A DNA stretch of 64,000 nt from Wolbachia endosymbiont (group B) of Eucosma cana (lineage in GTDB: Bacteria > Pseudomonadota > Alphaproteobacteria > Rickettsiales > Anaplasmataceae): contig NZ_OX366334.1 in the NCBI RefSeq assembly GCF_947250645.1, forward strand, positions 248,001 through 312,000, in the 5' to 3' direction. The position numbers were made by a program, and so were the translations under genes. Shown here one piece after another: positions 47,770-56,847 of the stretch. How positions within the stretch are numbered: position 1 is the first letter of the stretch; every line of letters begins with the position of its first letter. The notes beneath the pieces were generated by a model. That model saw only the letters and a list, made by a program, of their open reading frames with translations. It was not told the DNA's origin and made no database searches.

Positions 47770-47890
47770 GTTGAAGCGTAGACTTCGTAAACAACATGTT
47801 GCCATCCACTTCCGCCCTAACAAGTATAGTGCGGCTTGGCTAAAATTAAACTAGCCATATCAGACCGCGGAGAGAACCATGGAAGCATGC
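47770..47890 (+). ncRNA. Candidate bridge-RNA region of IS110-type copy B
   Basis: This conserved segment lies 80-200 nt 3' of the transposase stop. Visible hairpins are GAAG/CTTC around 47774-47788, CCGC/GCGG with loop about CCTAACAAGTATAGT, and GGCTA-AAATTAAAC-TAGCC. In copy A and in the fragment the last loop is CAATATAAAT, with the stem unchanged. Stem conservation with loop change is what a guide RNA would show. Confidence 0.4.
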
Positions 47891-48072
47891 TATTTTTAAT
47901 TTATATCAAGGATTATGGAGGAAATATGCTATTTTGATCTATGTGAAAATTATTGTTGACTTGTACGCAATTAGAGAACCTGTATGGTTGCTATACTCCT
48001 TTTTATTCAAATAGTTTTATTGATGATATTAAAGATTTCACTATAATAAAAATTTAAGCTGGCGTTTTTAAG

Positions 48073-49116
48073 GTGAACAAAGAGCTAATAAGTGAAATAC
48101 CTTTACTTGAAGATAAGGTAATTTCTGAGATTGAAAATGCTGCTTCTTTGCAGGATTTAGAAAAAGTTAGGTTGTCATACTTGGGGAGAAAGGGTGTAGT
48201 AAAAGCTTATTTCGATGACTTAAAGAATATAGATGATGCAGGAGAGAAACGCGACCTAGGTGCAGTGATTAATGTTTTACGCAATAAGATAGACCAGCTT
48301 ATAACAAGCAAAGAAAATGAACTGAAAGATAAAGAAGTTAAGTTAAAACTGCAAAATGAAGCAGTTGATATCACACTGCCTGTCAGACCAGAAAGAATTG
48401 GCAAGATTCATCCACTCAGTAAAGTTATAAGTGAAGTGAAGCTCATTTTTGCGCATATGGGCTTTAAAGCAGTTGATGGTCCTGATATTGAAGATGAATT
48501 TCACGTATTTGATGCATTAAATACTCCAAGTCACCACCCTGCACGAGAGGAGCAAGATACCTTCTATTTAAGGAATAAAATAAATGATAAAAGAATGGTG
48601 CTGCGCACTCATACCTCATCTGTGCAGATTAGAACCATGGAAAAGACAAAAACTTTTCCAATTAAAATAGTGGCTGCAGGCAGGGTATACAGAAATGACT
48701 TTGATGCAACTCACACTCCTATGTTTCATCAGATAGAAGGACTTTATGTTAATGAAAATGTCAATATGGGCCAATTAAAATTTACTATTCATTGCTTCCT
48801 TAGTAAATTTTTCGGAGATAAGGGTCTAAGAATACGCTTTCGTAATAGTTTTTTCCCTTTTACTGAACCTTCTGCGGAAGTGGACATAAGCTATAAAGAT
48901 AGTAAATGGATTGAAGTACTTGGATGTGGTATGGTGCATCCAAATGTCTTTAAAAATGTTGGAATAGACCATACTAAATACAGTGGCTTTGCATTTGGAA
49001 TTGGCATAGAAAGGCTTGCGATGCTGAAATATCAAATTGGTGATCTAAGGAGTTTTTACGACAACAAAATCAATTGGCTCAACCATTATGGTTTTCATTT
49101 TTCGTCTTTAAGATAA
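48073..49116 (+). CDS. pheS: Phenylalanyl-tRNA synthetase alpha subunit
   Basis: The alpha subunit carries the class II catalytic core. The 347-residue protein has an N-terminal coiled-coil arm (residues about 1-90), motif 2 (FHQIEGLYV with RVYRNDFDATHTPMFH before it) and motif 3 (GFAFGIGIERLAMLKY). The start is a GTG at 48073 preceded by AAG. pheT is not adjacent. The glmU start codon follows its stop directly. Confidence 0.96.
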   Translation: MNKELISEIPLLEDKVISEIENAASLQDLEKVRLSYLGRKGVVKAYFDDLKNIDDAGEKRDLGAVINVLRNKIDQLITSKENELKDKEVKLKLQNEAVDITLPVRPERIGKIHPLSKVISEVKLIFAHMGFKAVDGPDIEDEFHVFDALNTPSHHPAREEQDTFYLRNKINDKRMVLRTHTSSVQIRTMEKTKTFPIKIVAAGRVYRNDFDATHTPMFHQIEGLYVNENVNMGQLKFTIHCFLSKFFGDKGLRIRFRNSFFPFTEPSAEVDISYKDSKWIEVLGCGMVHPNVFKNVGIDHTKYSGFAFGIGIERLAMLKYQIGDLRSFYDNKINWLNHYGFHFSSLR

Positions 49117-50352
49117 GTGACAAATAAATCTTATACATTTGTTGTACTTGCTGCTGGGCATGGTAAACGAATGAATTCAAGCTTGCCTAAGGTTCTGCAC
49201 AAAATAGGTAATTTCTCCATGCTTGAGCACGTCATTTACAATGCAAAGCAGCTAAATCCTGAAAATATTGCTGTTGTAGTTGATCAGCCTTTAATTGAAA
49301 GACTAAAGTGCTTTGAGGATATAAAATTAATTACACAAGAGTCAACGCTCGGCACAGGGGATGCAGTCAAAATTGCAATGAGAAACCTGAAAGAATTATC
49401 AGACATAGTTGTTGTGCAGTATGGAGATACTCCGCTGATAAAAAGCAGCACAATAACTAAAATGATAAGCTGCTTAGGAGAGAGCAATGCTTTAGTTTGT
49501 CTTGGGTTTAAAACTGATAATAAAGGATACGGTAGACTAATTATTGAGAACGGTTCCCTAAGAGAAATAGTAGAAGTACAAAATGGTAGAAATAATGATG
49601 AGGAATTTCTTGCTAATGCTGGAATAATGGTTGCATATACAAAAGATTTACATGAATTAGTGGAGAAAATAGAGTGTAATAATCAAGCTCGCGAATATTA
49701 CCTGACTGATATAGTTGCCATTGCAGTAAAGAGTAATTTAAATGTTGGCTATGTTATTGCTGATGAGGAGGAGGCAACTGGCATAAATAATAGGAATGAC
49801 CTTGCAACGGCCGAGTTTTACTTTCAAGAAGAAAAAAGAAAGTTTTTCACTAACTCTGGAGTAACACTTGTTGCTCCAGAAACTGTTTTCTTCTCTCTTG
49901 ATACGCAAATTGGTATGGATTCGATTGTTTACCCATACGTTTTTTTTGGTCCTGGAGTAAAAATAGGATCTGGTGTTAGGGTTGGTCCATTTGCCAAATG
50001 TGAAAATACAACAATAGGTGATGGTGCAATCATAGGTAATTTTGTTGAAACAAAAGCAAGTGATATAGGTATAAATACTAAGATAAAGCACTTAAGTTAT
50101 ATAGGAAATACTCAGGTAGGGCAGGGGAGTAACATAGGTGCAGGTACCGTTATTTGTAATTATGATGGGAAAAAGAAACATAAAACAAATATTGGAAGCA
50201 ATTGTTTTATTGGTGCCAATAGTTCATTAATTGCACCGCTTAATGTTCATGATGACTCTCTAGTTGCAGCAGGTAGCGTTATAGTAGAGGATGTGCCAGA
50301 GAAAAGTCTTGCAATTGCAAGAGAAAGGCAAATAACTAAGAAAATAAAATAA
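49117..50352 (+). CDS. glmU: Bifunctional GlmU: GlcNAc-1-P uridyltransferase/acetyltransferase
   Basis: The protein makes UDP-GlcNAc for lipid II. The 411 residues comprise an N-terminal nucleotidyltransferase domain (LAAGHGKRMNSSLPKVLH; QYGDTPLI; YYLTDIV) and a C-terminal left-handed beta-helix with hexapeptide repeats (GSNIGAGTVICNYDGKKKHKT, then IGANSSLIAPL). It is shorter than the enterobacterial enzyme, mostly in the C-terminal tail. The GTG start directly abuts the pheS stop, so the two are probably cotranslated. Its last 100 bp have been copied as scars between the downstream outer-membrane genes. Confidence 0.93.
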   Translation: MTNKSYTFVVLAAGHGKRMNSSLPKVLHKIGNFSMLEHVIYNAKQLNPENIAVVVDQPLIERLKCFEDIKLITQESTLGTGDAVKIAMRNLKELSDIVVVQYGDTPLIKSSTITKMISCLGESNALVCLGFKTDNKGYGRLIIENGSLREIVEVQNGRNNDEEFLANAGIMVAYTKDLHELVEKIECNNQAREYYLTDIVAIAVKSNLNVGYVIADEEEATGINNRNDLATAEFYFQEEKRKFFTNSGVTLVAPETVFFSLDTQIGMDSIVYPYVFFGPGVKIGSGVRVGPFAKCENTTIGDGAIIGNFVETKASDIGINTKIKHLSYIGNTQVGQGSNIGAGTVICNYDGKKKHKTNIGSNCFIGANSSLIAPLNVHDDSLVAAGSVIVEDVPEKSLAIARERQITKKIK

Positions 50353-50430
50353 CTCTAATTTTTATTACGCGAATTATGTTATTTTTAATATATGCATTAG
50401 TATACATGTATATCAATATACATGTTAAAA

Positions 50431-50991
50431 ATGAAAAAGTTGCTGATTTTGGTGGTCTGTTGTTTCCTGTCAGTACCGTCTTTTGGAGTTGATTGGATTA
50501 AAGATAGAATTTATACTTCTTTGTCATATAGCCGGCTTGGTGTTAATTATGACGTTGGTTTTCACTATACAAATAGCACTAAAATTTCAGTTGGCTATGT
50601 AATCAAACCTATTATTAATTCTGTAATCAAACCTACTCTTGATGAAGAATTTGGAGGAGTTATAGGGCTTATGGCAAAGCTTCATTATCATCATAAATTT
50701 GAAGGTACGAATATGACTCGTTATATTACTGCTGGTGTTGGTGCTGTTATAGTTCGTACAATGAAGGCTAAACCTAATGTAAGTAGAGCTGATAATGTAG
50801 GTGAAAACATAAGTACCCTATTGGCAGAGGTTTTCGAAACTATAGTCAATGATAAATTTTTTTCTTATCAAATAGGTGCTGGTATTAATCTTCCACTTTC
50901 TGAAAGAACAAGTGTTTTTGCTGGCTACAAATTGCAAAGGTTTCATAAAATTTTCCATGGAATTGAGCTAGGAATGAGCTTTAATTTGTAA
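50431..50991 (+). CDS. Outer-membrane beta-barrel protein, tandem copy 1
   Basis: The 186-residue product has a signal peptide (MKKLLILVVCCFLSVPSFG), then alternating aromatic strands of a small beta-barrel (YTSLSYSRLGVNYDVGFHY; SVFAGYKLQRFHK), and ends in FNL, as porin-like surface proteins do. It is one of three tandem paralogues. The ATG at 50431 is chosen to match the paralogues; an in-frame ATG lies three codons upstream. It carries an extra segment of about 20 residues in the middle relative to copy 2. Surface exposure is inferred. Confidence 0.82.
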   Translation: MKKLLILVVCCFLSVPSFGVDWIKDRIYTSLSYSRLGVNYDVGFHYTNSTKISVGYVIKPIINSVIKPTLDEEFGGVIGLMAKLHYHHKFEGTNMTRYITAGVGAVIVRTMKAKPNVSRADNVGENISTLLAEVFETIVNDKFFSYQIGAGINLPLSERTSVFAGYKLQRFHKIFHGIELGMSFNL

Positions 50992-51226
50992 ACTCTGATT
51001 GAATATTTTTAGTAAAGGCTAGTGGGAAATTATATTGAAGCGAAAGTAAGTGATGTAGACTCAAATGATGATTGCAGCAGATAGTGAAAGATATGCCAAT
51101 TTGCAATTGCAAGAGAAAGGCAAATAACAAAAAAAATAAAATAATTCCAATTTTTTACTTGCAATTTATACTATTTTTAATATTTATATGCTTGTATATG
51201 CATATATTAATCTTTGGAGGATAAAA

Positions 51227-51697
51227 ATGAAAAAGTTACTTACTTTGTTGGCTTGCTGTTCTTTGTCAGCACCGTCTTTTGGAGTTGATTGGGTTAAAGA
51301 TAGAACCTACACCTCTTCGTCGTATGGCATGCTTGGTATTAATTATGATCTTGGCTATCACTGTACAGATAGCATTAAAATTTCATTTGGTCCTGCAGTT
51401 AAACTTGTTATGAATGAAGGGATTTTAGACGCGGGACTTATGGCAAAGCTTCACTATCATCATCAATTTGAAAATACAGATATTACTCCTTATGTTACTT
51501 TTGGTCTGGGAGGTGTTGCTAAAATTCCTCTTTCAGAAAATCAAGGGCCAGACGTAGAAGAATTTTTTTCTTATCAAATAGGTGCTGGTATTAATCTTCC
51601 ACTTTCTGAGAGAACAAGTGTTTTTGCTGGCTACAAGCTGCAAAAGTTCCATGAACTTTCGCATGGGGTTGAATTTGGAATGAGTTTTAATTTGTAA
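51227..51697 (+). CDS. Outer-membrane beta-barrel protein, tandem copy 2
   Basis: The 156-residue paralogue of copy 1 has signal peptide MKKLLTLLACCSLSAPSFG and the same C-terminal module (FFSYQIGAGINLPLSERTSV, ending FNL). The ATG at 51227 has GGAGG upstream. The preceding intergenic region contains a decayed copy of the glmU 3' end (GCAATTGCAAGAGAAAGGC), so it arose by duplication of a glmU-tail plus gene unit. The coding T-run before SYQIG has seven T. Confidence 0.85.
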   Translation: MKKLLTLLACCSLSAPSFGVDWVKDRTYTSSSYGMLGINYDLGYHCTDSIKISFGPAVKLVMNEGILDAGLMAKLHYHHQFENTDITPYVTFGLGGVAKIPLSENQGPDVEEFFSYQIGAGINLPLSERTSVFAGYKLQKFHELSHGVEFGMSFNL

Positions 51698-51932
51698 AAT
51701 CTGATTGAATGTTTTTAGTGAAGTCTGGTTTGAATTTTTGTTGAAATAAAAGCAAGTTATATAGGCTAAAATGATGATTGCAGTAGGTAATAAAATGTGA
51801 AAAAGAAAAGTTTGGCAATTGCAAGAGAAAGGCAAGTAGCTAAAAAAGTGATTCCGATTTTATTATGTAAGTTATGTGATTTTTAACTTTTCTATGGATA
51901 TATATGCGTATATTCATGGTTAGAGGGTGAAA

Positions 51933-52408
51933 ATGAAAAAATTACTTACTTTGGTTATCTGCTGTTCTTTGTCAGCACCGTCTTTTGGAGTTGATTGGAT
52001 TAAAGATAGAATCTACACTTCCTTTTCAGGTGGGGTTGGTGCTAATGTTGATCTTGGCTATCACTATACAGATAGCATTAAAATTTCAGCTGGTCCTGTA
52101 TTGAAATCTGTTTTGTTTGGAGGATCTTTGGCAGAGTTAGGATTCATGGCAAAGCTTCATTATAATCATCAATTTGAAAGTACGGATATTACTCCTTATG
52201 TTACTTTTGGTGTAGGAGGTGGAGCTAAAGTATCTCAACCAGCACAGCAAGGTCAACAGCTAGACGTAAAAAAGTTTTTTCCTACCAGATAGGTGCTGGT
52301 ATTAATCTTCCACTTTCTGAGAGAACGAATGTTTTCGCTGGCTATAAACTTCACAAGTTCAGTAATTTTTCTCATGGGTTTGAACTTGGAATGAGTTTTA
52401 ATTTATAA
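51933..52408 (+). pseudogene. Outer-membrane beta-barrel protein, tandem copy 3, frameshifted
   Basis: The copy starts at the ATG 51933 (AGAGGG upstream) with MKKLLTLVICCSLSAPSFG. The frame breaks at about 52276, where the T-run has six T instead of the seven in copies 1 and 2; the frame then hits TAG. After the break the C-terminal module (GAGINLPLSERT to FNL) continues intact in the other frame up to 52408. Everything else is preserved, so the frameshift is recent or reversible. Confidence 0.85.
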
Positions 52409-52484
52409 GCTCCGATTGAATGTTTTTAGTGAAAGCTTGAGTTTTTATTAACGTCGTAAAGTTTTCATGATACTAAGAGAATTT

Positions 52485-52518
52485 GAGAGTAGTCAAGTTT
52501 TAAAACTTGACTACTCTC
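52485..52518. terminator. Perfect 34-bp palindrome after the outer-membrane genes
   Basis: GAGAGTAGTCAAGTTTT and its exact complement form a 17-bp dyad with no spacer. No T-run follows, so it may be an inefficient terminator, a transcript-stabilising hairpin or a protein-binding site. It lies between the third outer-membrane gene and rplU. Confidence 0.5.
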
Positions 52519-52624
52519 CAAGGAAAAGCAGATAAAGGTAGAAGTATTTCATGTTTTTATTTATATTGACAGTATGTGTAACATCATTTACGATTAGTGT
52601 TAATAACAATAATTGATATTTGTC

Positions 52625-52927
52625 ATGTTTGCAGTAATCGAAACTGGTGGAAAGCAGTATTTAGTAAAAAAAGGCAGCATAATTAAAGTAGAAAGATTAC
52701 AAGCTGAAGAAAAAGAGGAAGTGGAAATCAATAAAGTGATTTGTGTTTCAAGTAATGGCTTATCTTGTTCATCTAATGCTGTTGTTAAAGCTGAAGTACT
52801 GGAGCAGTGTAGAGATAAAAAAATTATAATCTTTAAGAAAAAGAGAAGAAAAAATTACCGTAGGAAAAATGGTCATAGGCAGTATATTACTGTTCTTCGT
52901 ATCAATGAAATTAGTCTTCAAAAGTAA
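52625..52927 (+). CDS. rplU: 50S ribosomal protein L21
   Basis: The 100-residue protein has the family start MFAVIETGGKQYLVKKG and the basic C-terminal KKRRKNYRRKNGHRQ segment. The ATG at 52625 is preferred over an in-frame start four codons upstream because it matches the family start. It is followed by rpmA after 10 bp, the usual arrangement. Confidence 0.97.
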   Translation: MFAVIETGGKQYLVKKGSIIKVERLQAEEKEEVEINKVICVSSNGLSCSSNAVVKAEVLEQCRDKKIIIFKKKRRKNYRRKNGHRQYITVLRINEISLQK

Positions 52928-52937
52928 GAGGTAAGAT

Positions 52938-53207
52938 ATGGCAACTAAAAAATCAGGTGGTAGTTCCTGTAATGGTAGAGATTCGGCAGGGCGTCGGCTC
53001 GGGATAAAGAAGAATGGTGAGGTTATTCCAGGTAACATAATTGTACGTCAAAGAGGTACAAAATTTCATCCTGGAAAGAATGTTGGTATGGGTAAAGATC
53101 ATACGATTTTTGCTAAAACGAAAGGCTGGGTGAGTTTTAGAAAATCAGCAAATAAAAAGACGTTTATTGATGTTGTGCCTACAGATGATATGCAAGCCTT
53201 GGCTTGA
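52938..53207 (+). CDS. rpmA: 50S ribosomal protein L27
   Basis: The 89-residue protein has the typical [20 protein letters not shown] start, the [19 protein letters not shown] core and the GWVSF motif. AGAGGT precedes the ATG. The tRNA-Ile gene begins 8 bp after its stop. Confidence 0.98.
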   Translation: MATKKSGGSSCNGRDSAGRRLGIKKNGEVIPGNIIVRQRGTKFHPGKNVGMGKDHTIFAKTKGWVSFRKSANKKTFIDVVPTDDMQALA

Positions 53208-53215
53208 ATAGATAC

Positions 53216-53292
<77 letters not shown>

Positions 53293-53331
53293 TTTAAATT
53301 TGCAATAGTTTTGATATTGTGTAACTAAACG

Positions 53332-54498
53332 ATGGTTTTACATAAGAATTCAGTAACCAGTGAATCAGTAGCAGCCGGTCATCCAGACAAAGTAGCAGAC
53401 CAGATTTCAGATGCAATACTTGACGAATACCTTTTTAATGACTCTTCCTCTCGTACTGCAATAGAGACTTTAGTTACTAAAGATAATGTTATTATAGCTG
53501 GGGAAGTATTTGGGCCGAACATTGAAAATAGCAAGATTGAAAGTATTGTACGGAATACAATAAAAGGTATTGGTTATGAGCATGATGGTTTCCACTGGGA
53601 AACAGTGAAAGTAAATATATTGCTACATGAACAATCAAATGACATTGCAATAGGTGTGGATCAAGGTGCTGGGGATCAGGGCATAATGTATGGCTATGCA
53701 ACAATAGAGACAGAAAGCCTCATGCCGGCACCCATTTTTTATGCACACTCGATTCTGAGAAATATCATGAGTATGGTCAAAGGGGTAAAGCTTGGTCCGG
53801 ATGCAAAATCGCAAATCACTTTGGCGTATGAGAATAACCTTCCAGTGCGTGCTGAAAGTATTGTTGTTTCAATACAGCATCTTGAGGATCTGAGTCAATC
53901 GAAAGTGAAGGAAATAATTTATCCTTACATAGCTTCATCTTTACCTGAAGGGTGGATGTGCCCTAAAGAAAATCTCTTAGTCAATCCAACAGGTAGATTT
54001 GTTATTGGTGGACCAGTTGGTGATTGTGGATTAACCGGACGAAAAATTATGGTTGATACTTATGGAGGCTATATTCCACACGGTGGAGGAGCGTTTTCTG
54101 GAAAAGATGCAACAAAAGTTGATAGATCCGCAGCTTATATGGCGAGATACCTTGCTAAAAATATTGTCTTTGCAGGTTTAGCTGAACGTTGTCTTGTGCA
54201 GCTTTCTTATGCAATTGGTGTCTCAAAACCTACTTCATTTTACATTGATACATTTGGCACGAATACAATAGATGAAGAGAGGATTAAAGGGTTTATTGAA
54301 GGTAACATAGATTTATCAACTAAAGGCATAATAAGACATTTATCACTTAATCGTCCTATATATAAACGTACAGCCTGCTATGGGCATTTTGGTAAAGAAT
54401 CGGAAAGTGATGGTGGATTTTCTTGGGAAGGTGTGGACTTATCTACTGATTTTTGTAAAGAATTTAATATAGAAGAAAAAAAGAGAGAATTTCTTTAA
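53332..54498 (+). CDS. metK: S-adenosylmethionine synthetase
   Basis: The enzyme makes SAM from methionine and ATP. The 388-residue protein has the N-terminal SVAAGHPDKVADQISDA-type motif, GAGDQGIMYGYA, and the glycine-rich GGGAFSGKDATKVDRSAAY loop. The frame is complete. It starts with ATG 40 bp after the tRNA. Confidence 0.97.
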   Translation: MVLHKNSVTSESVAAGHPDKVADQISDAILDEYLFNDSSSRTAIETLVTKDNVIIAGEVFGPNIENSKIESIVRNTIKGIGYEHDGFHWETVKVNILLHEQSNDIAIGVDQGAGDQGIMYGYATIETESLMPAPIFYAHSILRNIMSMVKGVKLGPDAKSQITLAYENNLPVRAESIVVSIQHLEDLSQSKVKEIIYPYIASSLPEGWMCPKENLLVNPTGRFVIGGPVGDCGLTGRKIMVDTYGGYIPHGGGAFSGKDATKVDRSAAYMARYLAKNIVFAGLAERCLVQLSYAIGVSKPTSFYIDTFGTNTIDEERIKGFIEGNIDLSTKGIIRHLSLNRPIYKRTACYGHFGKESESDGGFSWEGVDLSTDFCKEFNIEEKKREFL

Positions 54499-54607
54499 AC
54501 TATTAAACTCTTTTATTTCTAGCTTGATACTGATATAATAACTTATTATAAATTGTAAGTAACTTTTTAGTAACTATACTAGTTTTAATATTTATGAGGC
54601 TTACAAG

Positions 54608-55273
54608 ATGTCCGACAAACCAAAAGAAGAATTTTACGATATTGCTGTAAGAGAGTCATCTGGCCTTATTGAAAAAATAATAAAACATCCTTTCAATGTT
54701 GAATTGATGAACAATACGCTAGATTATGAAAAGTTTAAATTTTATCTTCAGCAGGATTTTTTATATTTAGTGGACTGTACTCGTGCTTTATTGATTATTG
54801 CAGCTAAAGTTCATGACATTGAAATAATGAGCAGCTTAATAAATGTGGCAAGAGGAACATTTGATGTTCGGAGGCAATATAAAGAACATTTTGGAGATTG
54901 TGATTTATCTGATAATCACAAAAAATCAAGAGCCTGTTCTGCCTTTACTGACTTTTTCATGCGCGCTGCATATCACAGTTCTGTTGCTGAAGCTTTATCA
55001 GCATCTTACCCTTTCTTTAACATATACCAAATCATTCTACATAATATGATGAGTGAGGTAACACCTGATGAGGTTAAAAATAGCAAGTACGAAGGATGGA
55101 TCAATATTTACAATAGCAAAGCAATGAATGCTGCAATTGATGAGTTTACTAATGTTATGAATAAATTTTATAAGAAAGCTGGCGATTGTGAAAAAAGAAG
55201 GATGCATGAGTTTTTTAAGAGAGGTTTAGAGCTAGAAATATTGTTTTGGGATGAGATGTATTCTCTAGCATAG
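54608..55273 (+). CDS. TenA/thiaminase II-like protein, paralogue 1
   Basis: TenA proteins hydrolyse thiamine-breakdown pyrimidines. The 221-residue all-helical protein has the active-site aspartate context FYLQQDFLYLVD and the C-terminal glutamate region ELEILFWDEMYS. The position of the catalytic cysteine (PCxxxY in classical TenA) reads YPFFNIYQ, so the cysteine is replaced by phenylalanine. It is followed after 39 bp by a second paralogue. Classical thiaminase activity is therefore unlikely; a TenA_E-like or other role is possible. Confidence 0.8.
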   Translation: MSDKPKEEFYDIAVRESSGLIEKIIKHPFNVELMNNTLDYEKFKFYLQQDFLYLVDCTRALLIIAAKVHDIEIMSSLINVARGTFDVRRQYKEHFGDCDLSDNHKKSRACSAFTDFFMRAAYHSSVAEALSASYPFFNIYQIILHNMMSEVTPDEVKNSKYEGWINIYNSKAMNAAIDEFTNVMNKFYKKAGDCEKRRMHEFFKRGLELEILFWDEMYSLA

Positions 55274-55312
55274 TCTGTAGTATTAACACTAAATTATATT
55301 CTAGTTTATGTG

Positions 55313-55972
55313 ATGTTCAGTGGTATAATTAAGAGCTATTATGGGTCAAATCTTTTAAAGGATATTATTGAGCATCCTTTTAATGTTGAATTAGCAAATA
55401 ATACTTTAAACATAGAAAACTTCAAATTTTATATACAACAAGATGCATTCTTTTTAGCTGATTATGTTCGTACTGTTTTAATGATTGCATCAAAAATGGA
55501 GAGTTGTAATAACATTGTTCCATTGATTGGGGTGGCTAAAGGAGGAATAGAGATTATGAGAGTGTTATACGACCACTACTTTACTGTATACTCCATAAAT
55601 CGTGGAGAAAAGTCGCTTGAGTGTTTCAATTTTACTAACTTTCTTTTGTCTACTTCATATAGCGATGTTTATGAAGCTGTAACAGTTCTTTACTCTTGCC
55701 ATTTCATATATAAAATTGTTGTTGATAATATGAGAAATAAAATTAAAAAAAATAATAGGTATAAGGATTGGCTTGATTTTTTTGGCAGTAGCTTGATGGA
55801 ATCTGGATGTGTTGCTTTGGAAGATATTGTTGACGAATATTGTAACAAAGTAGGAGAAAGTGAAAGAACCAGAATGCTAGAATTATTTAAAATAACTGCA
55901 CAATTTGAGTTAGGCTTTTGGAATAGCGCATATAATTTTTCAAAATTTGATCAAGATTTTAAGAAATATTGA
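55313..55972 (+). CDS. TenA/thiaminase II-like protein, paralogue 2
   Basis: The 219-residue paralogue of the preceding gene shares HPFNVELANNTLNIENFKFYI, and keeps the aspartate (QQDAFFLADY) and the C-terminal glutamate (QFELGFWNSAY). At the cysteine position it reads YSCHFIYK, so a cysteine is present here. The ATG at 55313 follows an in-frame GTG; no clear ribosome binding site is seen. The pair may form a mixed oligomer, which is inference. Confidence 0.75.
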   Translation: MFSGIIKSYYGSNLLKDIIEHPFNVELANNTLNIENFKFYIQQDAFFLADYVRTVLMIASKMESCNNIVPLIGVAKGGIEIMRVLYDHYFTVYSINRGEKSLECFNFTNFLLSTSYSDVYEAVTVLYSCHFIYKIVVDNMRNKIKKNNRYKDWLDFFGSSLMESGCVALEDIVDEYCNKVGESERTRMLELFKITAQFELGFWNSAYNFSKFDQDFKKY

Positions 55973-56019
55973 CAATTTTAAGCTAATTTGTATGCTTGGT
56001 ACGTATTTTTGAAGATGAT

Positions 56020-56847
56020 ATGAAAAGTAAAGAACATGATTTTCATTTAGTAGATCCAAGTCCCTGGCCAATTGCTATATCAGCAGCAATTCTTGTTCTT
56101 GCACTTGGATTAGTTGGTACACTCCATAAACAAATTTCTGGAATATTTGGTTTAGTTTTGGGAATCTCTGCGGTATCAGGGGTGCTGTTTTATTGGTGGA
56201 GAGATGTAATAAGAGAAGCAATTTATGATAAATGCCATACTGCCATTGTAAAACATGGACTCAAGCTTGCAATGTACTTATTTATCCTCTCGGAAGTTGT
56301 GTTTTTTATAGCGTTCTTTTGTTCATTCTTTAAAGCCTGGCTTGATCCGGTTTTTTTATTTGAAGCGTTTTCTCCTACAAAAAAAGTTGAATGGCCCCCT
56401 GAAGGGATTTTACCACCGGATCCGTGGTCATTACCATTCATGAATACATTAATATTATTACTTTCTGGTACAACGATTACTTCAGCACATCATTTTTTAC
56501 TTGAAAATGATCAAAAGAGCATGATTAAAATGCTGTCTATAACTATATTGCTTGGGATGTTCTTTATAATAGTGCAAGCAATTGAGTATTATGAAGCAAG
56601 TTTTTCTCTACAAGAAGCGGGAGAGAAACTTATCTATACATCCAACTTTTACATGATTACTGGTTTTCATTGTGTACATGTTATAATAGGGATAATATTC
56701 TTGTCAGTATGTTTATTTAGAGCTCGAAAAAATCAGATTACACCTCAAGATCATTTATGTTTTGAGTTTGCTTCTTGGTATTGGCACTTCGTTGATGTAG
56801 TTTGGATATTTTTATTTTTGTTTGTTTATTGGCTCAGCATTTATTAA
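56020..56847 (+). CDS. ctaE: Cytochrome c oxidase subunit III
   Basis: This is a membrane subunit of the aa3-type terminal oxidase. The 275-residue protein has seven expected helices, starting with HDFHLVDPSPWPIAISAAIL, and the conserved LSEVVFFIAFFCSFF (glutamate in helix 3), SGTTITSAHHFLL, TGFHCVHVIIG and ASWYWHFVDVVWIFLF. The ATG at 56020 fits the family start; a TTG eight codons upstream is less likely. Other cox genes are not adjacent. ruvC starts directly after its stop. Confidence 0.95.
   Translation: MKSKEHDFHLVDPSPWPIAISAAILVLALGLVGTLHKQISGIFGLVLGISAVSGVLFYWWRDVIREAIYDKCHTAIVKHGLKLAMYLFILSEVVFFIAFFCSFFKAWLDPVFLFEAFSPTKKVEWPPEGILPPDPWSLPFMNTLILLLSGTTITSAHHFLLENDQKSMIKMLSITILLGMFFIIVQAIEYYEASFSLQEAGEKLIYTSNFYMITGFHCVHVIIGIIFLSVCLFRARKNQITPQDHLCFEFASWYWHFVDVVWIFLFLFVYWLSIY

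Larger units (their letters stand above)
46549..47980 (+). mobile_element. IS110-type element, copy B
   Basis: The element runs from ACATACTGTAATTG to CAATTAGAGAAC, the same ends as copy A. It carries a frameshifted transposase gene and the conserved 3' non-coding segment. Near its left end a hairpin (AATGATGGAG with CTCCATTATT) precedes the gene and is conserved in copy A. It sits against the truncated 5' end of nusB. Confidence 0.8.
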
